Shown in pieces: positions 8,032 through 16,902 of a stretch of 34,754 nucleotides of DNA. The DNA comes from Bacteroidia bacterium. GTDB lineage: Bacteria > Bacteroidota > Bacteroidia > Bacteroidales > JAPLDU01. The DNA lies in the NCBI GenBank assembly GCA_026391255.1, contig JAPLDU010000056.1, positions 1 to 34,754 on the forward strand. The letters run 5' to 3'. The notes under the pieces were generated by a model that saw nothing but the letters and a program-made list of their open reading frames with translations, did not search any database and was not told the DNA's origin. Each line of letters opens with the position of its first letter. The first letter of the stretch is position 1. Position numbers and translations under genes: made by a program.

Positions 8032-9858
8032 CTATAACCTGATAATCTTTTTTACAATAATATTTTCTCCTTCTAAGACTCTGATAAAATATACCCCGGC
8101 AGGAATATCAGTCAGATTGATTATTGTTTTTCCCGTACCTGGAATTCCGGATGATCTGATTAATTTGCCGGATGCAGAATAAACCTCAATAAATAAGGGT
8201 TTGACTGAATTGATGACCAAATAGCCGGTAAACGGATCAAAGTCAATAACAGGCGACCTATTCACAATACCATTTATTCCGAGAATAGTCAATTCTATTT
8301 CGTCAGTCGCAATGCAACCAGAAGTGTTGGTAACGGTGACAGAATACACATTTGATTGTGAAACGGTAATGACTTGTGTTGTATCGCCGGTCGACCACAG
8401 GTATGTACACCCCGGATTGCCTGCATCAAGAGTAAGAGAAGCGCCGGGTAGTATAATTGTATCGTTCCCGAGGTTTACTATAGGAACCGGAAAAACTACT
8501 ACTTCATGTTGCGAAATATGAGTAAGGTTTCCGTTGTGCGTTGTGAGAATAACAGAATAGGTACCTGCTTGATTAAAAATATGATGAGGATTATGCAAAA
8601 CAGAAATACTGTCTGCTGATAAAGTATCGCCAAAATTCCAGTGGATGGTATCAAGCGCTGTATTGCTTAAAATATTAAAACTTACAGTCCCGCCTGCACA
8701 AACATCCTGATAAGAAAAATCCAGAAGGTTGCTAAAATAGGATGTAATAAAATTGGGAATGGATTTCATACTTTGACTTAAAGGTGGTACAACTAATAAT
8801 GTATCAATTATCATATTGCAGTTGTTCCCTTCAAGATTTGGTTGGTTAATTATGCACATCATACTTGAAGTTTGTCCACCTGAAATATAAATCTTACCAT
8901 CCGGGGCTAATTGTATTGCCCCATTACCATCAGCATACCACATATTTACTGAATTAATTATATCACTGGGACTTCCCGCATTAAGATTATACTGGTAAAT
9001 ATGAATACCGTCAGAAACATACATTTTTGATTCATCGGGTGAAAATTCAACTCCTTGCACTGCGAAAAAATTAGTATTATTAATAAGGAGATAATTTTGA
9101 ACAATACCAGTAGTATTGTTAAAGTCGTATAGTTCAACATATGGATTAAACCCAGGATTTACATAGTATTCTATAGCCAAAGCTAATTTTGACCCTTTGT
9201 TTGAAAATTTCATATCACCTCCGCCATAATTATTAATCCCGGAATATGTTGTACCGATAGAGGTAATAACCGGGCTGCTGAGTCCGACCGGTGTAATAAG
9301 GTAGGCATAGAACTGATCGGAGTTCCAGTTATGTACCATCACCCAGGTATCCACTTTATTGCCATGTACAACAGCGGTAATATTTTTTGCAACTTTGGGC
9401 AATAAATTGGTATTCTTGGTGCTGTCCACCACATCGCCTTTGCCGTTGTCGAGGTTCATATCAATTACTGTGTAATTAAACCCATGATCTTCACCTGTCG
9501 GAACATAGTAAACACTGATAGTAAACAGAAAATAAATATGTGTACTATTTGGAAGGGGAACAATTACACCGGTCTGTCCATTGCAACCGTATAATCCTGT
9601 TCCATGTGGCATAACCTGGTGGTATCTATTCCATACAGTCTTCCCGTCAGAATAAAATAATAAATTGCCCTGATAGTCAGAAATACAACATGTTTCATTG
9701 CCACAATTAGTTTGCCCTCCACTTTCATATACTTCATGACCCGAATTAAAACAAAATCCGGCATATCCTCCAAAATACCAATTATTTGCTTCACCCTGTG
9801 CATTAACAAAATAGGGTAATATTGATAAAAAAACGGATAAAATAATAATACGTTTCAT
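8032..9858 (-). CDS. secreted PKD-domain protein with T9SS sorting domain
   Basis: A 608-aa secreted protein. The signal peptide is at 1-20 (IIILSVFLSILPYFVNAQ). Residues about 25-380 look like a beta-propeller-like region of a common Bacteroidota type (NNWYFGGYAGFCFNSG, GNLLFYSDGKTVWNR, FSPDESKMYVSDG, QLAPDGKIYISGG). About 385-460 is a PKD domain (IHWNFGDTLS ... HIFNQAGTYSVILTT), about 460-527 a further Ig-like segment (YLWSTGDTTQVITV), and about 540-608 the T9SS type A sorting domain (IPAGVYFIRVLEGENIIVKKIIRL). It is expected to be exported by T9SS and attached at the surface. It converges on yicC across the R3 repeat and stands alone. The role is unknown; related proteins are usually annotated only by domain. 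Confidence 0.85.
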   Translation of the reverse strand: MKRIIILSVFLSILPYFVNAQGEANNWYFGGYAGFCFNSGHEVYESGGQTNCGNETCCISDYQGNLLFYSDGKTVWNRYHQVMPHGTGLYGCNGQTGVIVPLPNSTHIYFLFTISVYYVPTGEDHGFNYTVIDMNLDNGKGDVVDSTKNTNLLPKVAKNITAVVHGNKVDTWVMVHNWNSDQFYAYLITPVGLSSPVITSIGTTYSGINNYGGGDMKFSNKGSKLALAIEYYVNPGFNPYVELYDFNNTTGIVQNYLLINNTNFFAVQGVEFSPDESKMYVSDGIHIYQYNLNAGSPSDIINSVNMWYADGNGAIQLAPDGKIYISGGQTSSMMCIINQPNLEGNNCNMIIDTLLVVPPLSQSMKSIPNFITSYFSNLLDFSYQDVCAGGTVSFNILSNTALDTIHWNFGDTLSADSISVLHNPHHIFNQAGTYSVILTTHNGNLTHISQHEVVVFPVPIVNLGNDTIILPGASLTLDAGNPGCTYLWSTGDTTQVITVSQSNVYSVTVTNTSGCIATDEIELTILGINGIVNRSPVIDFDPFTGYLVINSVKPLFIEVYSASGKLIRSSGIPGTGKTIINLTDIPAGVYFIRVLEGENIIVKKIIRL

Positions 9859-9965
9859 AAAAGTAAATTTTATTTTTTAAAAAAACTCACACTCAAATAT
9901 CATAAATTCTATTTTATTCATAAATACCTAAGTGTTAGTTTAATAATCTTTTGGTTTTCTATGGT

Positions 9966-10391
9966 TTAATAAATATGATAGGAGTAATCACGATAATCAG
10001 GTAAGTTATAATAAACATTAACTAATGTTGCAGTAAAATTTGAGCCGGAATTACAATTATAGAGTGCATCACTCGTTCCATATCCTGTGCATGACCAATC
10101 TGATAAATATGCCACAGGAGTATTAGATCCATCGTAAAATTTTACAATTGCAACATATACATATGTCAAATCCTGAACAGGGATATCTTCTTCGGTTGTT
10201 GTGTTTGCCGGGCAGTCAAAGATATCATCATTATAATTCCCATTACATGGACTGCCATACTTTACATGACATTTGTAAGAGCAATGAGTAGCATTTCTTA
10301 CGAACAACCTAAGCTGAGGACCAGCAAAGGCATTATCTGCAATTATTGAACCGCAGATCAAAATTATTAGAAATAATATATATTTTTTCAT
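9966..10391 (-). CDS. small Cys-rich secreted protein, unknown function
   Basis: A 141-aa protein that I do not recognise. I choose the ATG at 10389-10391 because it begins a good signal peptide (MKKYILFLIILICGSIIADN, cleavage after AFA). The frame stays open upstream to 10460, but those 23 residues are basic and would bury the signal. The mature part has six cysteines (THCSYKC, SPCN, FDCP, WSCTG, YNCN), compatible with three disulphide bonds, and many Tyr/Asn/Thr, with a YRDYSYHIY end. There is no T9SS domain, membrane segment or lipobox. It is probably periplasmic or secreted by another route. Confidence 0.6.
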   Translation of the reverse strand: MKKYILFLIILICGSIIADNAFAGPQLRLFVRNATHCSYKCHVKYGSPCNGNYNDDIFDCPANTTTEEDIPVQDLTYVYVAIVKFYDGSNTPVAYLSDWSCTGYGTSDALYNCNSGSNFTATLVNVYYNLPDYRDYSYHIY

Positions 10392-10488
10392 TTTTAATAT
10401 TTTTAAAATATACCTACTCGTATAGCTTTTCGGCAACCGCTTATTTATTTTCTTTTTCAAGTGTTATTGACCTGTTTGTGTTATTAAT

Positions 10489-10518
10489 CCCGCCCGGTAT
10501 TTTGGAACGCCGGGCGGG
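10489..10518. other. 9-bp GC-rich hairpin
   Basis: CCCGCCCGG and CCGGGCGGG flank a 12-base loop. There is no T-run on either side, so it does not look like a standard intrinsic terminator. It may be a small dispersed palindrome of the intergenic repeat kind. Confidence 0.5.
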
Positions 10519-10519
10519 T

Positions 10520-10941
10520 GTTTCCTAAATTCATGACTGATCAGGATATTGTAATTTCTGTATGTAAAAGACTTATTACCGTTGAGATAATAATATTGAA
10601 TTGAATCATAAGAAGAATAAGACAGGGATTGGCAGGATTAACAGATAATAATTGTAGAAAATACCAAATAAATTGAGGAAATAAGAAATTCCGGTGTTAT
10701 CGGGAAATGCCTGCGAACTATTTTCCGGAATATAGGAAGAAGTATCTTCCGTCTTCCGTCTTCCGTCCATTTATAAGTTATTTTTGTTCCTGTAATTTTG
10801 GGAAAGATACAACATTATTTTATAAAATCCAAATTTATTTTTAAGTATTTGTAAATATTGCCAGGCGTTTAATTGGAAATGTCAATATGCCTGAATATAA
10901 GGTGATATCTGGTATTCGTTATTTAACCCTGCTGTACTGGT
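10520..10941. other. non-coding intergenic sequence, no gene seen
   Basis: AT-rich, with scattered short low-complexity words, for example three tandem copies of CTTCCGT at 10748-10768 and GACAGGGATTGGCAGGATTA at about 10621. I find no supported reading frame, tRNA or clear promoter. Confidence 0.4.
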
Positions 10942-11148
10942 TGCGCCGGCTTCGCTGGGTGATGGTTGTTTCAAAATAGCGTTTAACATGCGAAGCTGGA
11001 AACCAAGGGGGAGGTGGCACGTCAACCCCGGGTTTCGCCCGGGGCTATTAAGCTTTAAGTCCTTCGGACTTTTATTTAAAAATTATTTATCTATAGAGTG
11101 CAGGATTGGCCGGGAATACCAGGATGTGACCCTTACGTGGTCGGCGGA
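10942..11148 (+). repeat. R3 multi-hairpin repeat, copy b
   Basis: This copy has the GCCGGCTTCGC arm and its partner ATGCGAAGCTGG, then AACCCCGGGTTTCGCCCGGGG, AGTCCTTCGGACTTT and a tail ending in ACGTGGTCGGCGGA. It is about 90 percent identical by eye to copy c (11312-11517), which lies 163 bases further on in the same orientation. Confidence 0.8.
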
Positions 11149-11311
11149 TCCTGATTCAATCCATATGTCAAACCAGCCTTCCTGAATGGAATATTAACAC
11201 TGGCCTTCAGGCCGGGGAATACGAACCAGTCTGACCTCTACGGCTTTAGCCCTGAACCAGAATATCAATTGTCCTAAGCTCCGAAGGAGTAGGACGATGT
11301 AATGCAGGCTG
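11149..11311. other. spacer between two R3 copies
   Basis: It holds short palindromic words (TGGCCTTCAGGCCG and GCTCCGAAGGAGT) of the kind found in dispersed Bacteroidota repeats. No coding signal is visible. Confidence 0.4.
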
Positions 11312-11517
11312 TGCCGGCTTCGCTGGGTGATGGTTGTTTCAAAATAGCGTTTAACATGCGAAGCCGGAAACCAAGGGGGAGGTGGCACGTCAACCCCGGG
11401 TTTCGCCCGGAGCTATTCAGCTTTAACTCCATCGGACTTTTATTTCAAAATTATTTATCTATATAGTGCAGGGCTGGCCCGGGGCTACAAAGATGTGACA
11501 CCTACGTGGTCGGCGGA
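11312..11517 (+). repeat. R3 multi-hairpin repeat, copy c
   Basis: Third copy of the family seen at 7845-7985 (inverted) and 10942-11148. In the first hairpin the arms pair better here (CCGGCTTCGC with GCGAAGCCGG) than in copy b, where a base has changed to GCTGG. Confidence 0.8.
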
Positions 11518-11598
11518 CCAGCCGGGGTTAATTAAGAATCAATTAGTTAAAGGACTATTGTCCATTTTGTTCACTATTCGGAGTGGACTCAATGTTCG

Positions 11599-11613
11599 TC
11601 CGCCGGAGGCGGA
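11599..11613. repeat. TCCGCCnnnGGCGGA micro-palindrome
   Basis: TCCGCCGGAGGCGGA. Close relatives occur at 29175-29188, 29474-29487 and, degenerate, 31637-31650, so this is a small dispersed unit rather than chance. Confidence 0.5.
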
Positions 11614-11629
11614 GTTCGATTGTTCATAG

Positions 11630-11872
11630 TTATTCGGATTCCCCGACATCTTTGCTTTCTGAGACTTTCGCACGCCTGTATTTTATAATGGCATACAAAA
11701 CAGATATTATCAGCAATCCTGAGATACCATCCACCGGAGCGCTGCCTCCTATCGGCCCTTCATGGCCTGCATTGCCGGTAGGCGCCTGGGGATCAGAATA
11801 AGCAACCGCGGTAATAAAAATGAATGTGGCAAATGCCAGTGCAGGCATTATTGCCCTGATATATTTTTTCAT
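11630..11872 (-). CDS. small PID-CTERM-like sorted membrane protein
   Basis: An 80-aa protein with an N-terminal signal segment (IRAIMPALAFATFIFITAVA) and a short Gly/Pro-rich linker. It then carries APVDGISGLLIISVLYAIIK, a conserved P-[IV]-D-G motif followed by one hydrophobic helix and a basic stop (KYRRAK). This tripartite form matches the small Bacteroidota proteins called PID-CTERM, thought to be sorting signals by analogy with PEP-CTERM. The last 12 residues (KVSESKDVGESE) are an unusual acidic extension after the basic cluster. No processing enzyme is visible in the window. The role is unknown, and the assignment rests on motif shape only. Confidence 0.6.
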   Translation of the reverse strand: MKKYIRAIMPALAFATFIFITAVAYSDPQAPTGNAGHEGPIGGSAPVDGISGLLIISVLYAIIKYRRAKVSESKDVGESE

Positions 11873-11945
11873 AAGCAGTTTTTTAAATTGTTCAATATTA
11901 ATTTAGCTGTTTAGACTGTAGGCTATTAGACATTTAATATCAAAT

Positions 11946-12140
11946 TTCTGAAATCTTACCGCGTTTTGGCAAAAAATTCCAAAAAACAAATCACAAAAAA
12001 CAAATAATAAACAATATCAAAATTTCAAATACGAAATGCATACACCGGTTTTGAATTTATTATTTTGTTGATTCGAATTTATTTGTAATTTGTATTTTGA
12101 GATTTGTGATTTCTTGTTTGTTTCGGGCTCGTCCAGGTTA
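11946..12140 (-). repeat. R1 palindromic AT-rich repeat, copy b
   Basis: This fills the gap between the small PID-CTERM-like gene and the stop of the 1341-aa protein. It runs from TTCTGAAATCTTACCGCG through CAAATCACAAAAAACAAATA to ATTTGTGATTTCTTGTTTG and CGGGCTCGTCCAGGTTA. On the minus strand it aligns with 1617-1781. It is preceded by the short word GACTGTAGGCTATTAGA, also seen near 7780 and 16325. Confidence 0.75.
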
Positions 12141-12192
12141 AGTTCAGAAATTCAATAGCATCACTGTTATTATTAATTACAAATCAATCACA

Positions 12193-15100
12193 TTAAAAGA
12201 TAAGCAGCCGCCTGGCTATTGTATGATCTGGAAATCTCAACCTTACCAGGTAGACTCCGTCGGACAGCCCTGTACTTATCTTATTATTTTTGTCAGTGTT
12301 GATGTCCCGGCTCAGCAAACACTCACCGGTACAGGAAAACATATCCAGATGACATGGCGCTCCAGGGTAATTATAAATGTAAATATCGCTTCCATAGCTA
12401 TAAATTACCGTGTTTTTGGAAACATTGACAGAGTCAGGTTTTTCATAAGGGATAAAATGCAGGAGAAACCGTTCGGGTGGGTCTGAAATATTGGCATTAA
12501 ATGAATACCCAACGGTAGCACAAAACTCAGGAGTGATAAGGTAACTGCCGGTGCTGCCCACCCGGAAATCAAGCGGTATTGTAATTTCGTTATTCAGTAC
12601 CGGAAGTACGTTGATGGAATACTTTTGGTTATTTTTTATTGTGTACAGGTCTGGAGCTTCTTCATTCATACTGAACCATTTTTCAGTCCCTTCATAATTG
12701 CCGGCAGCAGAATCAAAGCTGACAATGACTTCGTCAGAATAAGTACCGTCACTGACTTTCAGTCTTATCAGATTCCTGATTAAATCATTATTTTTCAGGA
12801 AGAACTGATCCTGGAGAACCCTGATGCCGTCTGACATACCAAGGCTTCCCTGAAACGCCGACCGGACAAAAAAACCCTGGCCGGCCGGGATGATATTTCC
12901 GGCCGCGTTAATTCCCAGTCCGTTACATCCTGAATGATAGCTTGCCCATGAACCTGCCGCATCGTTCCAAATCCAGATATCATAACCCGCATTGTTTACC
13001 AGGCAATTCCTTGTCCAGCCTGTTGAAGCATCCCAGTCGACTGGCGAGGGATAAGGATTTCCTATGAGGTTGTAACCGTTCCCGATTCTTGTCACCGGGA
13101 ATGATACTTCAGCATGATTGAGATTTCCTTCAAACTGAAGAACCCGGGAGTTGGGAGCGTTACCACCAAAAACATACTTGGTCACATAGCCTTTATCCGG
13201 GGTGACATCATCAGCAGAAGTCAGACCCTGCCATGAATCTGCCGCTTCATTATATTTATCGAGGGTGCAGTTCAGGAAAACAGTACCTGTCTGACCTTGT
13301 GATGAACCTCCGGGGATTGTATTGCTCACAGGCAATGAGACCAGGTGGAATGCATTTCCGTTCAGGCAGCGTTCAACAATGGCCGTTCCATTGCCCGTGA
13401 AGCCATGATCAATAAATGAACCAGTTCCCGTTGTTCCTGAATGAATGACAAGGCAGCCGGGCCCGTCAAGTTCTGACAGGCCGTCAACACTGAGTGAGCA
13501 AGAGGGTGGAATATGTAGTATAGCTCCGCTGGAAACAAGCAGGTCACCGGTAACATTTACCGGTTGGGACAGTGAGAGTTGTGAACTGCCGGAAACACTG
13601 AGACTGCTGATAACCGGGGGCAATCCATTTCCTGTGACCTGCGACCCGGTCGAATTATAAAAATATGCAGCCCCGCTGCTGAAATTCCTCGCACCTGTCA
13701 GTCTGATGTTGCCCTGTGCTCCTATACTGCTGATACCGTCTGGTGAACCGATAATAAGTGTAGCTCCGCTTTCCAGGCTGAAAATCCCGCTGCCATCCAG
13801 AATATAATCACTCATGTCGAGTACTGAACCTGCTAAAACATCGAAAATTAAAGCACCCGTGAAAGTACCACCATTCCTGATAAAATGTTGCTCCTGTGAA
13901 CCTTTGAAATTTATTGTTCCATTACCGGACCCCGTCTTTGTTATTGTGCCTCCCGATATCACCAGGTCGCCCGACAGGTTAATCACGACATTTCCCGTAC
14001 CGGAACTCAGGTTCAGTGTGGCAATGTCTATTTCGCATGCACCACCAATATCAAGTGTATTTCCGGTATTGGCCACCATGCGTAGCGACCCGGTGCCGGT
14101 ACTTTGAACAATAAAACTGCCATTGATTACAGACAGGTTGCCGCCCAGACTGATATTGCCCGTTTGTTGCGGACAGTTCCAGATAAAATCAGCGAAGGAC
14201 TGGACCAGACCTCCCGGTGTCCCTGTATTTGTTGTATATCCGGATATTTCGCAGGTGGAACCCTCATGCCAGGTTGCAGAAGGGACAGTGCCTCTCGAAG
14301 TGGTAAAATGATGAAGATAGATGCCACCGTCCATAAATTCCAGGCTCCCCGTCGGGGTGACTGTCCCGGCATTGACAAGTTCACCATAAACCATCATGCC
14401 GGGGGAACTGCCATTGCTGATGGTAAAAACAACGGCCGGATTGATATTTACAATTGCACCTGCTTCAATTGTAACCTGGCCGGCCGATTGGTTGGTAGAT
14501 ACTGTTACGGAATGTCCGTTCGTCACGGAGATTGAATAAGCAGCATTTGAAGGTGCATCAGATGCCTGGTACCAGGTATTTCCGTCAAATGATGCCTGCC
14601 AGGTGAATGCTGTACTCCATTGGCCCGATGTGACAGTCCTGAAGTGATCGGTGGTATTGCTCCTGATGATTACGGTATCACTCACCGCAGAAATAACGCC
14701 ATTGGCACTTACAGTCAGGATGACCGTATCCGTTGCCAGGAAACGAAAACCAGGCGGAAAACTCAGTAATCCTGAACTTATCTGGCCAGGTATCCCTGAC
14801 ATTAAAACAGAACCACTGTTACCAACAATAATATCAGCAGAAAAATCAAGGTCTGTATTTGAATAATCATCCAGTGCGGCAATGACAGGTTGTGGATTCA
14901 GGTCATTATTAACATAAACAGTGGACGGAGGCTGGACAATAAAGCCAAGTCTTGTGGCCATAACGTTTATCCTGTTGACCCCGGATTGTACGGAGCTAAT
15001 TGCTCCACCTGCATCGGCCTGTCCAAAAGATGAACCGGTAGGATCAGCGCCTGCCGAAATGATCCTTAATTGAAACTGCTGATGATCAATTACGGAAGTC

Positions 15101-16218
15101 GTTTTAAAGCTCAGGTAAAGATCGATGCTGGCCGAATCATTGTCAGGGACTGTCAGCAACGCGCCACTGTTTCCTGAAAAAGTAATTGATTCGCCCGTCA
15201 CCGGAACTTCAGCAAGTAGTATTCCTGAATGAAAGATCGCGGCCTGTCTGATGGTTGATGCCCAGGAAGCCACTGAATTATTGGCTCCTTTTCCAATTGT
15301 TAAAGAAAGCAGTGATGTTCTAAGAGTATCAATATCCATAGTACCTCCGCCATCTCTCACGGTAAAAGACCATACCCTGATGCCATCCGAAGTTGTACTA
15401 ATCTGATCCGATGTGTAAGAAGTATAACTAATTGCTGGCGCTTCATTACCGGAACTGATGATATCGGAACTGTTAGCCAACGGTTGATTTGCAGTAATTG
15501 ACACATTATCAATTCCGAGTGCCTGTGCATTGCCTGTGGATGTACCGCTGCTAACCGAATAGTTCCAGGCCAGGTAAAGATCAGCATTGACAGCCATCGA
15601 CTGGTTCAGGGTTTTGGCCAGAACTGATACAACAGAACCCGGAGCATTTGAGAACCCATTGTTATCGGCATTGGCAGAAAAAGCAACCAGGAAATTACTG
15701 CCTGCATTTGACCAGGTGCTGCCATCCGCGGAGAAATACATCTGGATGCTGAAACCGGCCGGATTGGAGCCATTCCGGTATTTTTCCACATCGTATGACA
15801 GGATAAGCGAAGGAATCGTTACTGTACCGCTGTTGTGCAACCTGACATATACATTTACGCTTTTTGAAGCAGTGGTTGTCGAAATACCTCCCACAGCCCT
15901 GTCAAATGCCAGTGATGGGTCACCTGCAGCAAAATTGTATATACCATTGGTGGCAGTGCCGCCCATGTTATTGCCACCCCGTTGCTCAGTGTTTGAAGAA
16001 GCAGATGCATAACTGCTAACGGTTCGTGAGAGGCTGTTCTTATCTGCTTTCCATCCTGTCGGAAGAGATGCCGTCGCAGAAGTCCCGATGGAGAAGGATT
16101 CAGTAATAGTCTGGCCTGCCGTGATTGACAACTGGGTAAATCCTAAGCAGGGATTCAAAAACAGACACATAAAAACTAACAGGCTTTTAGCCTGAAAACA
16201 GTAAACAAATTTTTCCAT
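12193..16218 (-). CDS. large secreted multidomain T9SS protein, adhesin-like
   Basis: A 1341-aa secreted protein. After the signal peptide (about 1-29, LLVFMCLFLNPCLGF), residues 30-250 form a beta-sandwich common at the N-terminus of Bacteroidota surface proteins (PTGWKADKNS ... GIYNFAAGDPSLAFDRAVGG ... QALGIDNVSI). A second such domain follows (VWSFTVRDGGGTMDIDTLRT). From about 530 the sequence turns into short Gly/Ser/Thr-rich beta repeats (TFTWQASFDGNTWYQA, SLGGNLSVINGSFIVQSTG), typical of parallel beta-helix or filamentous adhesins. About 1285-1341 is the T9SS sorting domain (ISTGLSDGVYLVRLRFPDHT). No catalytic motif is recognised. It is bounded by R1 repeats on both sides. Confidence 0.8.
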   Translation of the reverse strand: MEKFVYCFQAKSLLVFMCLFLNPCLGFTQLSITAGQTITESFSIGTSATASLPTGWKADKNSLSRTVSSYASASSNTEQRGGNNMGGTATNGIYNFAAGDPSLAFDRAVGGISTTTASKSVNVYVRLHNSGTVTIPSLILSYDVEKYRNGSNPAGFSIQMYFSADGSTWSNAGSNFLVAFSANADNNGFSNAPGSVVSVLAKTLNQSMAVNADLYLAWNYSVSSGTSTGNAQALGIDNVSITANQPLANSSDIISSGNEAPAISYTSYTSDQISTTSDGIRVWSFTVRDGGGTMDIDTLRTSLLSLTIGKGANNSVASWASTIRQAAIFHSGILLAEVPVTGESITFSGNSGALLTVPDNDSASIDLYLSFKTTSVIDHQQFQLRIISAGADPTGSSFGQADAGGAISSVQSGVNRINVMATRLGFIVQPPSTVYVNNDLNPQPVIAALDDYSNTDLDFSADIIVGNSGSVLMSGIPGQISSGLLSFPPGFRFLATDTVILTVSANGVISAVSDTVIIRSNTTDHFRTVTSGQWSTAFTWQASFDGNTWYQASDAPSNAAYSISVTNGHSVTVSTNQSAGQVTIEAGAIVNINPAVVFTISNGSSPGMMVYGELVNAGTVTPTGSLEFMDGGIYLHHFTTSRGTVPSATWHEGSTCEISGYTTNTGTPGGLVQSFADFIWNCPQQTGNISLGGNLSVINGSFIVQSTGTGSLRMVANTGNTLDIGGACEIDIATLNLSSGTGNVVINLSGDLVISGGTITKTGSGNGTINFKGSQEQHFIRNGGTFTGALIFDVLAGSVLDMSDYILDGSGIFSLESGATLIIGSPDGISSIGAQGNIRLTGARNFSSGAAYFYNSTGSQVTGNGLPPVISSLSVSGSSQLSLSQPVNVTGDLLVSSGAILHIPPSCSLSVDGLSELDGPGCLVIHSGTTGTGSFIDHGFTGNGTAIVERCLNGNAFHLVSLPVSNTIPGGSSQGQTGTVFLNCTLDKYNEAADSWQGLTSADDVTPDKGYVTKYVFGGNAPNSRVLQFEGNLNHAEVSFPVTRIGNGYNLIGNPYPSPVDWDASTGWTRNCLVNNAGYDIWIWNDAAGSWASYHSGCNGLGINAAGNIIPAGQGFFVRSAFQGSLGMSDGIRVLQDQFFLKNNDLIRNLIRLKVSDGTYSDEVIVSFDSAAGNYEGTEKWFSMNEEAPDLYTIKNNQKYSINVLPVLNNEITIPLDFRVGSTGSYLITPEFCATVGYSFNANISDPPERFLLHFIPYEKPDSVNVSKNTVIYSYGSDIYIYNYPGAPCHLDMFSCTGECLLSRDINTDKNNKISTGLSDGVYLVRLRFPDHTIARRLLIF

Positions 16219-16360
16219 AAAAATTTAATTAAAGGGTTTGACAAAATGATGAAATATTTCGTAGCTATTTCATATTCAAATAGTTAATTAATAACAATAA
16301 ATGTAACTGCTCAGGAATATAGGCTGTAGGTTATTAGGCTGTAGACTATTAGTATTTTAT

Positions 16361-16550
16361 TTCTGAAATCTTGACGTGTTTTGGCAAAAAATCCAAAAAA
16401 CAAATCACAAAAAACAAATAATAAACAATATCAAAATTTCAATTACGAAACAAGCAACTTTGAATTTGTTATTTTGTTGATTGATATTTATTTGTTATTT
16501 GTATTTTGAGATTTGTAATTTCTTGTCTGGTTCTGGCTCGGCCAGGTTAG
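16361..16550 (-). repeat. R1 palindromic AT-rich repeat, copy c
   Basis: It is closely similar to copy b, running from TTCTGAAATCTTGACGTG to CTGGCTCGGCCAGGTTAG, and lies just upstream of the 1341-aa gene. It is preceded by two copies of GGCTGTAG-ATTAG words at 16322-16352. Confidence 0.75.
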
Positions 16551-16631
16551 GTATTTAGAAATTGTTTTGAATTTTATAACAAAGTTGAGTTAATCTTCTT
16601 ATATGATTGATTATTATTATATTATAAAGTT

Positions 16632-16790
16632 TTTCGTACCCTCCCCTTTTTCCCCTCCCTGCTGGCAGGGAGGGGATTGACCTCTATGTTTTATCCCTCC
16701 TTGCTCGCAGGGAGGGGTTAGGGGTGGGTAAAAATTGAATGCATCAATAGCTTGAAATTTTAATAATTCAAAACAGTTTCTTAGAAAATA
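16632..16790. repeat. R2 GC-box repeat, copy a
   Basis: CCCTCCCTGCTGGCAGGGAGGGG and a second version, CCCTCCTTGCTCGCAGGGAGGG, are followed by TTAGGGGTGGGTAAAAATTG and AATGCATCAATAGCTTGAA. The last part, with the hairpin, recurs at about 27847-27945 in the same orientation. The remaining 16791-16902 holds tandem GATACCT words and no gene. Confidence 0.7.
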
Positions 16791-16902
16791 AATCAATTAT
16801 CACACTAAAATTACTGTTTTTCCTGATACTTGATACCTGATACCTGATACTAATTCTAAACGCCTACAGTCTAAACAACATGAATAATTACCAACAAGCT
16901 TT

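Noticed and set aside
10988-11388. Short frames on both strands in the R3 region
   Set aside because: They are created by the GC-rich palindromes of the R3 repeats; they have no homology-like features or start context.
16632-16720. Rho-independent terminator at the CCCTCCC...GGGAGGG hairpin
   Set aside because: The hairpin is strong but part of a dispersed repeat (also at 27847). No T-run follows and it does not sit right after a gene end.
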